Shown: piece after piece, positions 45,125-55,660 of the stretch
How the letters are laid out: each line of letters begins with the position of its first letter
How positions within the stretch are numbered: position 1 is the stretch's first letter
Assembly (NCBI GenBank): GCA_028023455.1
Contig: JAQFVV010000956.1
Coordinates: 1 to 64,000, forward strand
Direction: 5' to 3'
DNA length: 64,000 nt
DNA from: Epiperipatus broadwayi
Lineage: Eukaryota; Onychophora; Udeonychophora; Euonychophora; Peripatidae
The notes under the pieces: model-generated
Seen by the model: the letters and a program-made list of their open reading frames with translations, nothing else
Database searches by the model: none
Told to the model about the DNA's origin: nothing
Translations under genes and position numbers: made by a program

Positions 45125-46850
45125 TTAAATGGATCTATGTTTTTATAACTAAAGTAAATTGCTTTTTAAAATAAAACATAATACAATGAATTTTCATATT
45201 TTTAAAAAAAAATCAATTGGAAGCAAAGTCATATTGAATGCAATTATTTTACTATGGATAATTGAATTTTGATGAAATAAAAATGAAATAATTAATTATT
45301 TGATAATTAGAATATTTTTATCAATAATTTAATATACTTTATCTTATTTGGACAATTAATTAATGATATTTTAAATACAACCATGAAAGTATTAAGTTCT
45401 CATATAGTTTTCATTGAAAATATCCAGATTCAATTTTCATCACTGATAAGTATAATTGTTTTCCCCTGCTTGGGTTTCTGAAGAGATAAATGGAAAGAAG
45501 TTCATCTTTGTCACTTTCATTGCTTAGAAGTCACATAACTTCCTACATGACGAAATATTGGATTATTTAATTGACCCCAATAATTACACCAATAACATTC
45601 TATTTATTTATAAAAAATTTCAATACATTATATAATTACTTTCTCTCAGACAGGCTCGACAGCAATGATGAAGAATGATACTGATGAGAAAAGATCGTAT
45701 CCATAGTAACAGCAAAAAAAACTTTCCAGATGTTATGACAGAAAACAAATTCTTTTATGTATTATGTTGAACATTTTATGATTAGGCAGAATGCTATTCA
45801 TTTGGTTACTAGAATCATTGTTAATATACAATAATAATAATCATTCAAAAATGTAAATCACAACAATAAAAAAACTCCTTATTTATGTATTATTCAAAAA
45901 ATGCATGAGATGTGTGGCTAAGGCAGACTAAAACTGTATCAACTCAAGCCAATAACATGTAGCCATCTTCCACAATAAATCACATATCGCTTGAAAATGT
46001 AGCCTTAGGTATTGCAATATCTTGATAGCCAGTGCCTATGAAAGAGATGTGTCCCAGTCATTATTGATTTAAATATTTATGAAAAAACTGAAAAAAAAAA
46101 CAAATTACAAGTTAATGAATTATTCCTATGGTTGATAATAGACATTGTACTATAAGTGTTTTGTAGGATTAGTCGTGAGTTTATGTGATTATTTGGTTAA
46201 TCATTTAGTAGCCACCATTGTAAGACATTTTCTTTTTAAACCTTTAGAAAAGTCTTTAATGAGTTTTACATTTGTATAATTATCTCGTTAATTTTAAACT
46301 GTATATAATCCATAGGGTTTTTTTTGTAATTACTACTATGCATGCTAATTTTGTTATTTAATCCTAGAATAATTTTACTTTGTTTGAGTGATTTAATTAT
46401 ATTATAAATACATTGTTTTTAGTAATTTTACAAATTTATATCTCCTATTTTGTTCCAAACATTAACAATGGCACTGACATAAAGCTAAAAAAGCATTATA
46501 ATTGAGAAAAGATTGGAACATTAAAGCATGGGGATATATTACGGCTATTTCATTCAGAGGAGTTCTTTTCATATGAAACTAGAAAAGTCTGGGGATGCAT
46601 ATCTCTAACATTAGTTGAAAGAAAATGAATTCCCTCTGGATGAGGAAGGGCATTGTGAGTTCCTACAGTTGTAATTCTATATATACTTTTTTCTTCTTCA
46701 GTAATTTTGCTGATTCATATACAACAATATATCTTATTAAATAATCACAGACTTCTTACACCTTTAAGCAAATGATTTTTATTGATACAATAACCTTTTT
46801 CTTTCCTTCAAAAATGGTGGAAAGAGAAAGATAGAGCAATAGATTGAGAT
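45125..46850. other. AT-rich non-coding stretch
   Basis: No gene supported. Sequence near 45640-45700 has slightly lower AT. CTGATGAGAAAAGATC at about 45691 lacks stem II and is not counted as a hammerhead. Confidence 0.45.
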
Positions 46851-46890
46851 CTGAAGAAGACTGCCAGGAACAGTTGAAACTGTTATTATA
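46851..46890 (+). ncRNA. Hammerhead ribozyme candidate, family 7, intact core (first)
   Basis: CTGAAGA fits the box exactly, stem II GACTG with CAGTT (five pairs, one wobble), intact GAAA, stem III ACTGT, cleavage base T. Stem I is short (three pairs, GAT with ATT-type). Confidence 0.65.
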
Positions 46891-46913
46891 TTAATAAAAA
46901 AATAGATTGAGAT

Positions 46914-46953
46914 CTGAAGAAGACTGCCAGGAACAGTTGAAACTGTTATTATA
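46914..46953 (+). ncRNA. Hammerhead ribozyme candidate, family 7, intact core (second)
   Basis: Identical to the motif at 46851-46890, 63 bases downstream. Two adjacent copies on one transcript could pair through stem III as a dimer. Confidence 0.65.
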
Positions 46954-47411
46954 TTAATAAAAAAATATTTGCTTAAAGATGTAAGAAGTTTGTGATTATT
47001 AAATAAGATATAGAGTTGATGTTGAGGAGATAGTCTGAAATATAACGCATTGGGTTCAACAACACCATTGTTATCTACATAATTTGTAACTGTACACATA
47101 TTAAAATATTTACAATTGTATTGAAAATACACTCTTCCAAGTTACTGGCATAAAATATTAATTTCAGTATGCCAAAAACAAAAGAAATCCAAAGTAATTT
47201 CAACTAGTCAGTAGCTGTACTTGTAATTTTAATCTACCAATCAGTTTAAAATCTTTTTTACAAGTTGATAACATTTTTATATTCACTTTATTTTTCTGTC
47301 AAATAGAAAATACATCTGTTATTTTAATCAAGTAACTAATAATAAACTCAGGGACAAAACAACAGTTATGATTCTTACGTTTAGTGATCTAAAAATGGAT
47401 TTACTCAGATT

Positions 47412-47492
47412 TCTAAGCCCCTTCCATCTCTCCACACTATCTTATACAACTGACACACATGTAGAAAAGATAAATAATCCCCAATATATTGA
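47412..47492 (-). repeat. Family 9 fragment
   Basis: TCCACACTATCTTATACAAC and the following CACATGTAGAAAAGATAAATA match the part of family 9 units that lies just downstream of the ribozyme; the ribozyme itself is missing or unrecognisable. Confidence 0.5.
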
Positions 47493-48487
47493 AGCAGTTG
47501 ATGTCTAATCACATGGAGCTTCATGCTTGGCCAGCTATACTAACCTCCTGTGGGACCCTCAATTCAGACATCGCTACAGATATATGTTATTCACACACAC
47601 ACTGTATTATAAAAATTAAAGAAAAACTAGACAAGATTTAGTGAAAACCAAAGCAGTGGTGTGCATGGTATGTGTGTATATATATACACGAAACAATAAT
47701 CTTAACAATATTATTGTTGAAAATTAGACATTTTCTTTATATAGTTTTAACTATACATATTTGTATTTTAATTAAAATGTTGGAATTTTAAAAACAAAAA
47801 GGAAAATGTGGAAGGCTCAAAATACTTTTGAAATCGTTAACAAACTTAAATGATTTTTATCTGTATTCAGATTATTTTCACTAATTAAAAATTAGGAGGA
47901 ATCTTTTTGTTACTTTATTTGAAAATCTAAATATCTTAAAAGGTATTTCAAGCCTTATCTTTAAATTTTTTTATTAATTATATATTTTTTTGACAAGAGA
48001 TAACAGAGATATCTGTGAGCAAATGAAATTGCATTCTTGGAGGAATTAAAAATATGTACAAAAAGAACCCATAGAACAATATAAGTCAGTTAGTAATTAA
48101 ATTTTGAGTTAGTAATTAAACTTTGAGTTAATTACTAAATTCTTTCAGCACATTTGAGTCAGTAAGTAAATTTCCAGAGAAAGTGATTTAAGAGATCGTC
48201 AAATTTTAAGAAGTTAACCTCAGTTCAGTGCTATGAACTTTAAGTAGAGGAAACCCAGTGCGTTTCTCCTTTCCTCAGAGACTGTTTGCCTGATGCTGCC
48301 ATGTTCCACCCATCTGATCATCCACACAAGATGACTATCTAAATACTGACCCTGACTGCTACCTGCTATGCAGTTCTTTCCTGAGGTAACCATACTTAAT
48401 GAAGAGCTGCTTTAAATTAGTATAATATGTAATATACAAAATTAACAAAGCGTATGACACACTTGAACGAGAAGCTATAAAGATACA
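47493..48487. other. Non-coding stretch
   Basis: No gene supported. A short direct repeat (GAGTTAGTAATTAAA, twice) lies at about 48085-48130. Confidence 0.45.
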
Positions 48488-48546
48488 CAGAAATTATTAT
48501 ACGCTAAGCGCTTTCGAGGCCTTTTGCCTCATATTCATAGTGGTAC
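48488..48546 (-). ncRNA. Hammerhead-like motif, family 8
   Basis: Reverse strand: box ATGAATA (two changes), T, strong stem II GAGGC with GCCTC, intact GAAA, stem III AGCGCT (perfect palindrome), cleavage base T. Stem I only partly pairs. It is GC-rich against a very AT-rich background. Confidence 0.55.
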
Positions 48547-48696
48547 TGTATAACTACTGCTAATTTTGTTCTTGAACTCTCTCTCTGTAATCCCTACTAT
48601 TTTAATGTAATTTTTAACTTACTTTTTACGCTTGAACTCTTATATATAACTATGTGCAACTCCATTAGATATTTTAAACTTATTGATGTTATATAT

Positions 48697-49330
48697 TGTA
48701 GTATTTTGTAAAAATGGCAGACATGTTTGTGCACTACAGAAAAACTAGAATGTATTCAAGAGATTATTTTTAGATTGCACACTGATAACTGTGGAATTTA
48801 ATTAAGGCATTGACATAATGGTGATCGACAATTCCAAGAAATATTTGCTGATTGCAAATATTTCTAGATAAAAGACTGTACCTTATTGGACAATGTAATT
48901 GATTGTTGCAGTTATAAGAAAGCAATAAGAAGACTGGGAAACAACTACACAGGGAGTTTTTGAGTTGGCAGTATTTGAGTAGATATCTCACATCAGTGCT
49001 TATGGTTAATGACCAGCGCCTAGTGGAAATGTAGTCCACGGGTGTTGCTGAAAGAGCCCATAGAGATGGGGAGACCGCAGCAGAGATATTGAGAGCATTC
49101 ATTGCAGAGCATTCGTAGCAGAGCATTCGTTGCAAGAGAACAGCAGAACATTCGTTGCATGAGAACAGCAGAGCATTCATTGCAAGAGAACAGTGTGGGT
49201 ATTGATCATTAGTAAACTATGGAGATAGAGTATTGCAGACTATTCGGTATTCAGATTACATGAAATATTGTGAGTCTTTCATAGTATATATTTAATTGCT
49301 GGCTGCACAGTCACACTTGTGGATATAACA
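48697..49330 (+). repeat. Left LTR
   Basis: 634 bases, TG...CA ends. Carries near its 3' half a minisatellite of units like GAGCATTCGTTGCAAGAGAA (49093-49193, about four units). Confidence 0.8.
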
Positions 49331-49676
49331 TTGGTGCAGTCGCATTTGGAACCTGTGCATAGTGAATAAGTTGAACTACAAGTTTAACCATAGATGGAAA
49401 AACTGGGTGAAAATGAAAACCCCAGTTAGTAATGTTAATATCGGAAGTTAATAGCAAGTCTACGTGATATAACAATAGAAGTGAAAGTTTGGAAATAAAA
49501 TGCTTGCACAGTTAACATCGGAAGCTGAGTACCACCATGCTTGCGCAGTCACCATTGAACAGGCAAAAAAGTTTCAGCAGCAGTTAAATCGTACATTTCT
49601 GAGTGAAATAACAATGTTCCTCCAAGTAGAAAAAAACAAGGAATCGCAACAAGGGTTTTTCTGGAGTGGGGAGAGG
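49331..49676 (+). other. Internal region of the LTR element
   Basis: Primer-binding-site-like start, then a short open frame from 49500 (MLAQLTSEAEYHHACAVTIE) that reads on into the right LTR. It may be the start of gag or chance; no zinc knuckle or protease motif is seen. Ends in the polypurine tract at about 49663-49676. Confidence 0.6.
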
Positions 49677-50464
49677 TGCAGTATTTTGTAAAAATGGCAG
49701 ACATGTTTGTGCACTCCAGAAGAACTAGAATGTATTTGAGAGGTTGCTTTTAGATCACGCACTGATAAATGTGGAATTTAATTAAGGCATTGACGTAATG
49801 GCGATTGACAATTCCAAGAAATATTTGCTGATTTCAAATATTTCTAAATAAGAGACCATACCTTATTGGACAATGTAACTGATTGTTGCAGTTATCAGAA
49901 AGCGATAAGAAGCTGGAAACAACTATGCGGGGAGGGGTTTAAAAAGGGGGAATTTTATTAGGTTGAATGGTTCAAAAAAAACCATACCTTATGGAAATGT
50001 AATGATTGTTGAGTTATCGAAGCGATAAGAAGACTGGGAAACAACTACGCAGGGCAGTTTTTGAGTTGGCAGTATTTGAATAGATATCTTGCGTCAGTGC
50101 TTGCGGTTAATAACCAGTGCCCAGTGAAAATGTAGTCCACAGGTGTAGCTGAAAGAGCCCATAGAGATGGGAAGACCACAGCAGAGATATTGAGAGAATT
50201 TGTTGTAGAGCATTTGTAGCAGAGCATTCGTTGCAAAAGAACAGCAGAGCATTTATTGCAAATAACAGCAGAGCATTCATTGCAAGAGAACAGCAGAGCA
50301 TTTGTTGCATGAGAACAGCAGAGCATTCATTGCAAGAGAACATTAGTAAACTATGGAGATAGAGTGTTGCAGACTATTTGCTATTCTGATTACGTGAAAT
50401 ATTGTGAGTATTTCATAGTATATATTTAATTGCTGGCCACACAGTTACACTTGCGGATATAACA
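49677..50464 (+). repeat. Right LTR, with an extra internal duplication
   Basis: 788 bases, about 150 longer than the left LTR. The extra length comes from a poor second copy of CATACCTTAT...AAGCGATAAGAAG at about 49930-50040, in which single bases are dropped compared with the first copy (49850-49910). The minisatellite (50195-50342) has about six units, more than in the left LTR. Confidence 0.75.
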
Positions 50465-51160
50465 TATATGTAGACAATTTATGCTCTTTAATGAATATGT
50501 CAATATCATTCAACCTCACAGGTCTAATAAGGTTTATTTTATTTGTTTAATGGAGAAAGAAGCAGGGGCTTCATTTCAAATGTATTAGTAAAGTTTTATT
50601 CATTTTAACAGAAATCGCTTACTAGGTTGGTTTTTATATTTAAATCTTTTATTCACGTTTTCTTATCTAAAATATTTTATTGTGGATGCATATTTTTACT
50701 TTAGTATTTGAATTTATTCCTAAATTGTCATTTAAAAGATTGTGAACCTTAATATTGTTATCATCCCATCTTGTCATTTTCCGGAAGGTTAATTCTGTTA
50801 CTAAAATCATATACGGGAATCGAAATTAAATATAAATTTTGCTAGTTTAATGTTATAATTAAAAGAGATATTATTCATTATAATTTGTTAAAAGATTCAT
50901 GACTAAAATAAATCATTGTACCGAGGTTAGAATATTGCCATGCTTTAAAAAATATATATCTATTGATTATATTCATTTCTAATAACATTGCTGGCATACA
51001 TTTTCTCTTATTATGATAATTTATCTTTTCCATTTCATTGTCATGTGGGAAACTTTGAAAATCTGAAGCTACCTACGTATCTTTCCTCAAACCATTCACA
51101 ATCAAAAGTATACATTACTTTCTGTGGAACATGAAGTGTGAGGTTTTGTTTGTGCTGCAG
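50465..51160. other. AT-rich stretch upstream of a possible exon
   Basis: No gene supported. Ends in a reasonable 3' splice site (TTTTGTTTGTGCTGCAG at 51144-51160). Confidence 0.4.
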
Positions 51161-51252
51161 ATGACCGTACAGCTGGCTGTGGGCCTTCAAACCCAACATC
51201 TCCATTTTGGTACCACTATGCCAGAATGAGCAAAAGTATCAACCCTAAATGA
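51161..51252 (+). CDS. Possible terminal exon, unknown protein
   Basis: After the splice-site-like TGTGCTGCAG the sequence is GC-richer than its surroundings and one frame reads DDRTAGCGPSNPTSPFWYHY and on to a stop at 51250-51252 (about 30 codons). Trp, Tyr, Cys and Pro content is unlike random AT-rich translation. No family recognised and no upstream exon found. A second frame, MTVQLAVGLQ, is also open for 22 codons, so the choice is uncertain. Confidence 0.35.
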
Positions 51253-51937
51253 GTTTCCAAAATTCTTTTAAAATGATGAAATATCCAAAACTGCCACAAT
51301 GGCTGAATTTCTGTATTGTATGCTAGTACCATTACTTGTCTTATTAGTTTGCTCATCTTTTATCTAATCTTAGTTAGTCACAATAATGTGTTGAACACAA
51401 TGACTCATTTCGTAAAATACACAATCCGGTTAATTATTCAGTATGTTGATTTAAATTACTTTCGTTTAAAATCATTATCGATTCCCATAGATGTAAATCA
51501 ATTTATATTAATGATTGTACAACTTACTTATTCTTGTAAATGTAGTGCATTGTTTGTTCCTTATGTGTAAGTTCCAAAAAGTCTTTTTCAGACAATGCCA
51601 GTAAAAAAATATATAATGATTTTCATAAGGTAGATAAATGATTAAGATTGTATATTTTTGTCTGTTTACCAAAATCATTTACTACTAAATCACAAACTAC
51701 CATTTATATCATTAATCATCTAAACTTGTCATGATCTTTTATATTTGTTTTATACATCCACAGCATTTTATCTATAAATATCTTTAAATTGGCATATTAA
51801 CACCACACAAGCTATAATACACTCCATAAAATTATATCCATTGAATAATTAATGTAAAAGGGATTTTATAAAAACAAATCCCAAGTTTTGTAAATAAACA
51901 ACATCATCCCAAGCATGAAACATTTTGTAATATATAT
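51253..51937. other. AT-rich stretch after the possible exon
   Basis: No gene supported. Open frame 51316-51570 shows no domain. Confidence 0.4.
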
Positions 51938-52540
51938 TGTAACCGGACCACTGCACAACCCTTTTATTACCTTGGTTGTAACAATTTTCTGATGAGCATG
52001 TTGCAGGAAGGAACTATTGATTGGAATTCCCCAATGCAGATGTTAACCCCTCCTACAACAATATTTCCTGCTCATCAGAGGATGTAGTACCATAGAGACT
52101 GGAAGCATCTAGACATTTATATGTTTGGTTTTCTAAACAGTGCCACTAGAGTTCCATCTCAATACAACCTGACTTACTTAGGTCTAGTTATGCCAGACAT
52201 AACTCAGGAGGCATGAGATTCTTGTGAACAAGTGCAGTGAATGATAAGTGATGCAATAAAAACAAAATAGAATTGGACAACTGGATAACTAAGATTAATT
52301 TTAAATAACAATAGTTTTATTTAATAACAAATTTAAATAAAGGTCCATCAAGCAAAATATTTCTATATGACTTTAAAAAAGGAAAATGTAATCTGTTGAG
52401 AGTATAATAAAGTCCTTCTCTCAACAGTTCTTTAACAGTTTATATCTGTAATCATTTAGTTATTTCAGAGAGGAGTGTGACATATTGAGACAACAGAGAG
52501 AGAGAGAGTAATGAAGACAACTGATAGCATCTGATGCAGA

Positions 52541-52860
52541 GTTCCACTTAATTTAATAAATATTTTATTTACAGTCCATTGTGTATCTTGGTGTACATCC
52601 AGTAATAGGGCAATATGAATTAAAGAATGCAAGTTCTTTAACAATTTATATTTTACATCTAATTCAAACTTCCACTTAATTCACCAAATATTTTATTTGC
52701 AGTCCATTGTGTAGCTTAGTATACATTCAATAATAGTACAATAGGAATTAAAGAATGCAAGTTCTTTAACAATTTACATTTTATGTCTAATTCAGAGTTC
52801 CAGTTAACCTTAAGTTATTTTATTTGCAGTCCATTATGTATCTTGGTATACATTCATAAT
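52541..52860 (+). repeat. Tandem repeat, about 126 bp unit, 2.6 copies
   Basis: Each unit holds AGTTCCACTTAAT, TATTTTATTTGCAGTCCATT, GTGTATCTTGGTGTACAT and AAGAATGCAAGTTCTTTAAC. Copies start near 52541, 52667 and 52795. Confidence 0.75.
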
Positions 52861-52968
52861 TTTAGTTTCTTTTCTAAGAAAGACGTTTTGTTTGTCTTTT
52901 ATAAACACATATAATTTTAGTTTCATTTATAATAAACACGTTTTGTTTATCTTTTAAAAACACATATA
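52857..52968 (+). repeat. Tandem repeat, about 55 bp unit, 2 copies
   Basis: ATAATTTTAGTTTC...GTTTTGTTTGTCTTTTATAAACACAT occurs twice in a row with small differences. Confidence 0.7.
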
Positions 52969-53595
52969 ATATCGAATATTTTGATAAAATCATTACCTTC
53001 ATTTATCCAGTTTGTTCCTTCAAAAGGGGTTGTTTTATTTAAGCTGAATGACATTAATCCCTTTCATGATGGTTATTCAGGCAAATCTCAGAGGATCATG
53101 GTTTGATGAAGAGAAAAGCTGTGACTGTTTAGGCTTTCATTGTCAAGTTTTCCTTAATAAAGTTTTCTTTTTCCATCATTAACAGAGGTTCTTTAATATC
53201 CTTTTAAAATTGAAATCTTTTTTTTTTTCAAAATTCTTCTTTAACAGCTACTTGAAAAATATCTCTTTGGAAAAAATATAACTATTTGATCTCCTTAAAA
53301 TCTCTCTGGAAAAACTTTTTAAAACTCTTTCAAAGTCTCTTGTTTTAAAATCAAATCTAATCTGCCTCTGAACTTCCAACTTGACTATTTATATTCTCCT
53401 CTATGGATTGATTAAACAGCCTTTTTTCACTGTACCTGATTTGCATACTGCTCTCATTTAAGTCTGATTGCCTTTCTTTTCATAATGATTGGATAATCTA
53501 CTTTTTTAGTGGGATAGATAAGAAAGCATGAAGATTAAGCCATGTTTTTCAATTTATTTAGACTGCCTTAAGCTATTATCACATTTTACCTGACA

Positions 53596-53984
53596 ACATC
53601 GTTCCAAAAATTGAAAATGTAATCTTTTTAATAAATGCCAGCTTTTATTTACATCGTAATTTAAACCTATAAAATCAATAATGATTTTCTTTTAACTATA
53701 AACTTTTTGCTTTATTTCTTTTTTAATTTGATCAAATTATGCTAGTCTTTTTTAAATGGGGGGGGGATCTTTTGAATATATATGCATGGAACAGTATATC
53801 TGTTTTATTAAATATATATTTCATGCAAATCCTGGTTTTTGAATTATTATTTTTTTCTAGTTAACATTTAGAATTATTTTCTTTAGCTAATAGCTTAGCA
53901 TTAATAAATCAGTGTAATAAATATAATTCCTGAGCTACTTTTATCTCAATCATCATTATCAGTCTGATATTATGCTCTACTGCT
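53596..53984. other. AT-rich non-coding stretch with G9 run
   Basis: G run at 53758-53766. No gene supported. Confidence 0.45.
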
Positions 53985-54177
53985 GTGTTTCTGGGCCTGG
54001 AATTAAAATAATTGTGCTGTATCATCGGGATTGTTGTTAATAGGGTCAGAGATTCGAAGAATAGGCAAATAGGTTAGAATTCAGCATTGCTCAAGACCTG
54101 AGTATCTTGAGCATCATCGGATTTGAGGTATTTTTGCTTAGATTTTGAGTCTTGTTGAGTGAACAGACCCTTTGACT
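53985..54177 (+). repeat. Dispersed repeat, copy 2
   Basis: Relative of 20630-20840, ending TTTGACTGGT, directly abutting the first family 9 ribozyme motif. Confidence 0.5.
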
Positions 54178-54236
54178 GGTACAATATGTATTTCATGCTA
54201 AAAAGCACTCATCAGTTGGTCCAGATTATTATCTCC
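54178..54236 (-). ncRNA. Hammerhead ribozyme candidate, family 9, intact core
   Basis: Reverse strand: CTGATGA and GAAA both intact; stem II GTGCT with AGCAT (five pairs, one wobble). Stem III ATACATAT is imperfect, and downstream sequence is cut by the dispersed repeat, so stem I is incomplete. Confidence 0.6.
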
Positions 54237-54649
54237 CACATACATATATAATCAGTGCTCAATTTATATTAAGAGAGAAAATCTTCATACTTTAATGGAC
54301 AGACTTCAATCTACTCCAACCTCCAACTTTTCAGCCATGTATATCATTGAAAATCCGAGGATGAAAACCCAAATCCCCAGCTGATGCCAATATTATTGCC
54401 ATGCCCATGTTGACCTCAAATCACTCTGACCCCCTCATGTATAGGAACTTATCCATTTAAATATCTAGAAGAGTGATGGGCAGGATACAAGCTTGATATG
54501 TAAATATTTGAAAACCAGGCACTCATTACAAACCTGGAGTTAATTGTAAGTCTAGGGGATTTGAACTCAGATTTTCAAGCAACTTCCCTCTATTCACATT
54601 ATCTTATACAACTGATACACATGACCACACATGTATATAAAATATATGT

Positions 54650-54712
54650 AATCACCAATATACATATTTTGTGCTGAACCAGCACCACTCATCAGTTAGT
54701 TCAGATTATCAT
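54650..54712 (-). ncRNA. Hammerhead ribozyme candidate, family 9
   Basis: Reverse strand: intact CTGATGA, then GTG and stem II GTGCTG with CAGCAC (six perfect pairs), AAAA for GAAA, stem III ATATGTAT, then ATTGGTGATTAC forming stem I with TGATAATC upstream. Confidence 0.6.
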
Positions 54713-55128
54713 GTCCCACACACACACACACATATATATATATATGCTCAGTTTATATTAAGATAGAAACATCTTCATACTTTCATGGACAGGCTTCAAT
54801 ATACTCCAACCTCCAGCTTTTCAGCCATCCATATCATTGAAAATCTGATGATGAAAACCCAAACCCATGCTGATGCCAATATTATTGGCATTCCCATGTT
54901 GAACTCAAGTCACTCTAACCCCTCATGTATAGGATCTTATTTATTTAAATTCATAGAAGAGGGATGGGCAGAATACAAGCTTGATGTGTGAATATTTGAA
55001 AACCAGGCACTCTTCACAAACCTGGAGCTTAAGTGTAAGTATAGGGGATTTGAACTCAGATTTTCATGTACCCTCCATTTATCCACACTAACTTATACAA
55101 CTGGTACACATGACCACATATATATAAA

Positions 55129-55175
55129 AGATTTCATGGTAAACCAGCACTCATCAGTTGGTCCAGATTATCATC
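55129..55175 (-). ncRNA. Hammerhead ribozyme candidate, family 9, truncated
   Basis: Reverse strand: intact CTGATGA and GAAA, stem II GTGCTG with TACCAT (one mismatch), ACCAA and GATAATC upstream. The sequence diverges just after GAAATC, so stem III and the 3' half of stem I are lost. Confidence 0.5.
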
Positions 55176-55457
55176 TCCCATATATATATATAATCAGTGC
55201 TCAGTTTATATTAAGATAGCAAATCTTTATATTTTAATGGACAGGCTTCAATATAACCCAACCTCCAACTTTTCACTCATCGATATCATTGAACATCTGA
55301 TGATAAAACCTAAATCCCATGCTGATGCATATGAGATTTTCAATGATATGGATGACTGAAAAGTTGGAGGTTGGAGTAGATTGAAGCCTGTCCATTAAAG
55401 TATGAAGATTTGTTATCTTAATGTAAACTGAGCACTGATTATATATATGTGTGGGAG

Positions 55458-55526
55458 ATGTTAATCTGGACCAATTGATGAATGCTAGTTTAGCACAAAA
55501 TACATATATTGGTGATTATTTATCTT
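55458..55526 (+). ncRNA. Hammerhead-like motif, family 9, forward unit
   Basis: TTGATGA (one change), stem II TGCTA with TAGCA, AAAA for GAAA, ATACATAT, then ATTGGTGATTAT. Relative to other copies the closing G-C of stem II has become A-T on both strands. Confidence 0.55.
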
Positions 55527-55660
55527 TTCTACATGTGTGTGGTCAGGTCATGTGTATCAGTAGTATGAGATAGTGTGGATAGATGGAGGGTGCTTGAAAA
55601 TCTGAGTACAAATCCCCTATACTTATAATTAAGCTCCAGGTTTGTGAAGAGTGCCTGGTT

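Larger units (their letters stand above)
46851..46976 (+). repeat. 63 bp tandem duplication containing two hammerhead motifs
   Basis: The unit starting CTGAAGAAGACTGCCAGGAA at 46851 is repeated from 46914 without visible change, including ATTATATTAATAAAAAAATA. Two head-to-tail ribozyme-like motifs 63 bases apart result. Confidence 0.8.
48697..50464 (+). mobile_element. Internally deleted LTR retrotransposon with 5 bp target duplication
   Basis: Two direct repeats starting TGTAGTATTTTG / TGCAGTATTTTG and ending GGATATAACA flank only 346 bases. The bases before (48692-48696) and after (50465-50469) are both TATAT, a 5 bp target-site duplication of the size used by Gypsy-type integrases. Just after the left LTR is TTGGTGCAGTCGC, a plausible primer-binding site beginning TGG; just before the right LTR is GGAGTGGGGAGAGG, a polypurine tract. 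Orientation is plus. No pol is present, so it is a non-autonomous (TRIM-like) element. Confidence 0.8.
51938..53595 (-). mobile_element. Possible solo LTR with core promoter and internal tandem repeats
   Basis: On the reverse strand the segment could begin TGTCAGG (53595) and end GGTTACA (51938), the TG...CA ends of an LTR. A TATA box AATATAAATAG lies at about 53385-53395 (reverse strand). Inside are tandem repeats (52541-52860 and 52857-52968). No target duplication was found at these borders, so ends and identity are uncertain. Confidence 0.35.
54178..55660. repeat. Family 9 array: three reverse units and one forward unit
   Basis: Three head-to-tail units on the reverse strand have ribozyme boxes at 54209-54215, 54689-54695 and 55151-55157 (spacing 480 and 462). 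They meet a forward unit (box 55475-55481) head to head at about 55330. Every unit carries AGTTTATATTAAGATAG, a GTCCATTAAAG-type body, TATGGATGGCTGAAAAGTTG and, after the ribozyme, a box-B-like GAGTTCAAATCCCC. The period matches that expected for tandem copies of a roughly 470 nt circular RNA unit. Confidence 0.75.

Noticed and set aside
49500-49691. Short frame between the LTRs as a complete gag gene
   Set aside because: It runs into the right LTR and has no gag motif; kept only as part of the internal region.
48770-50343. Reverse-strand frames with repeated NALLFSCNECSA-like text
   Set aside because: They are translations of the LTR minisatellite, not genes.
51990-52080. CTGATGAGCA and TGCTCATCAG inverted repeat as a ribozyme pair
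   Set aside because: No stem II and no correctly placed GAAA; a simple short inverted repeat.
53095-53150. TTGATGA...AAAGC...GCTTTCATTGTC as another hammerhead
   Set aside because: A stem can form but there is no GAAA and no palindromic stem III.
43930-55300. CTGATGATG near 43941, 54848 and 55278 in family 9 bodies as a second ribozyme
   Set aside because: No GAAA or stem II at the right distance; probably chance within the repeat body.
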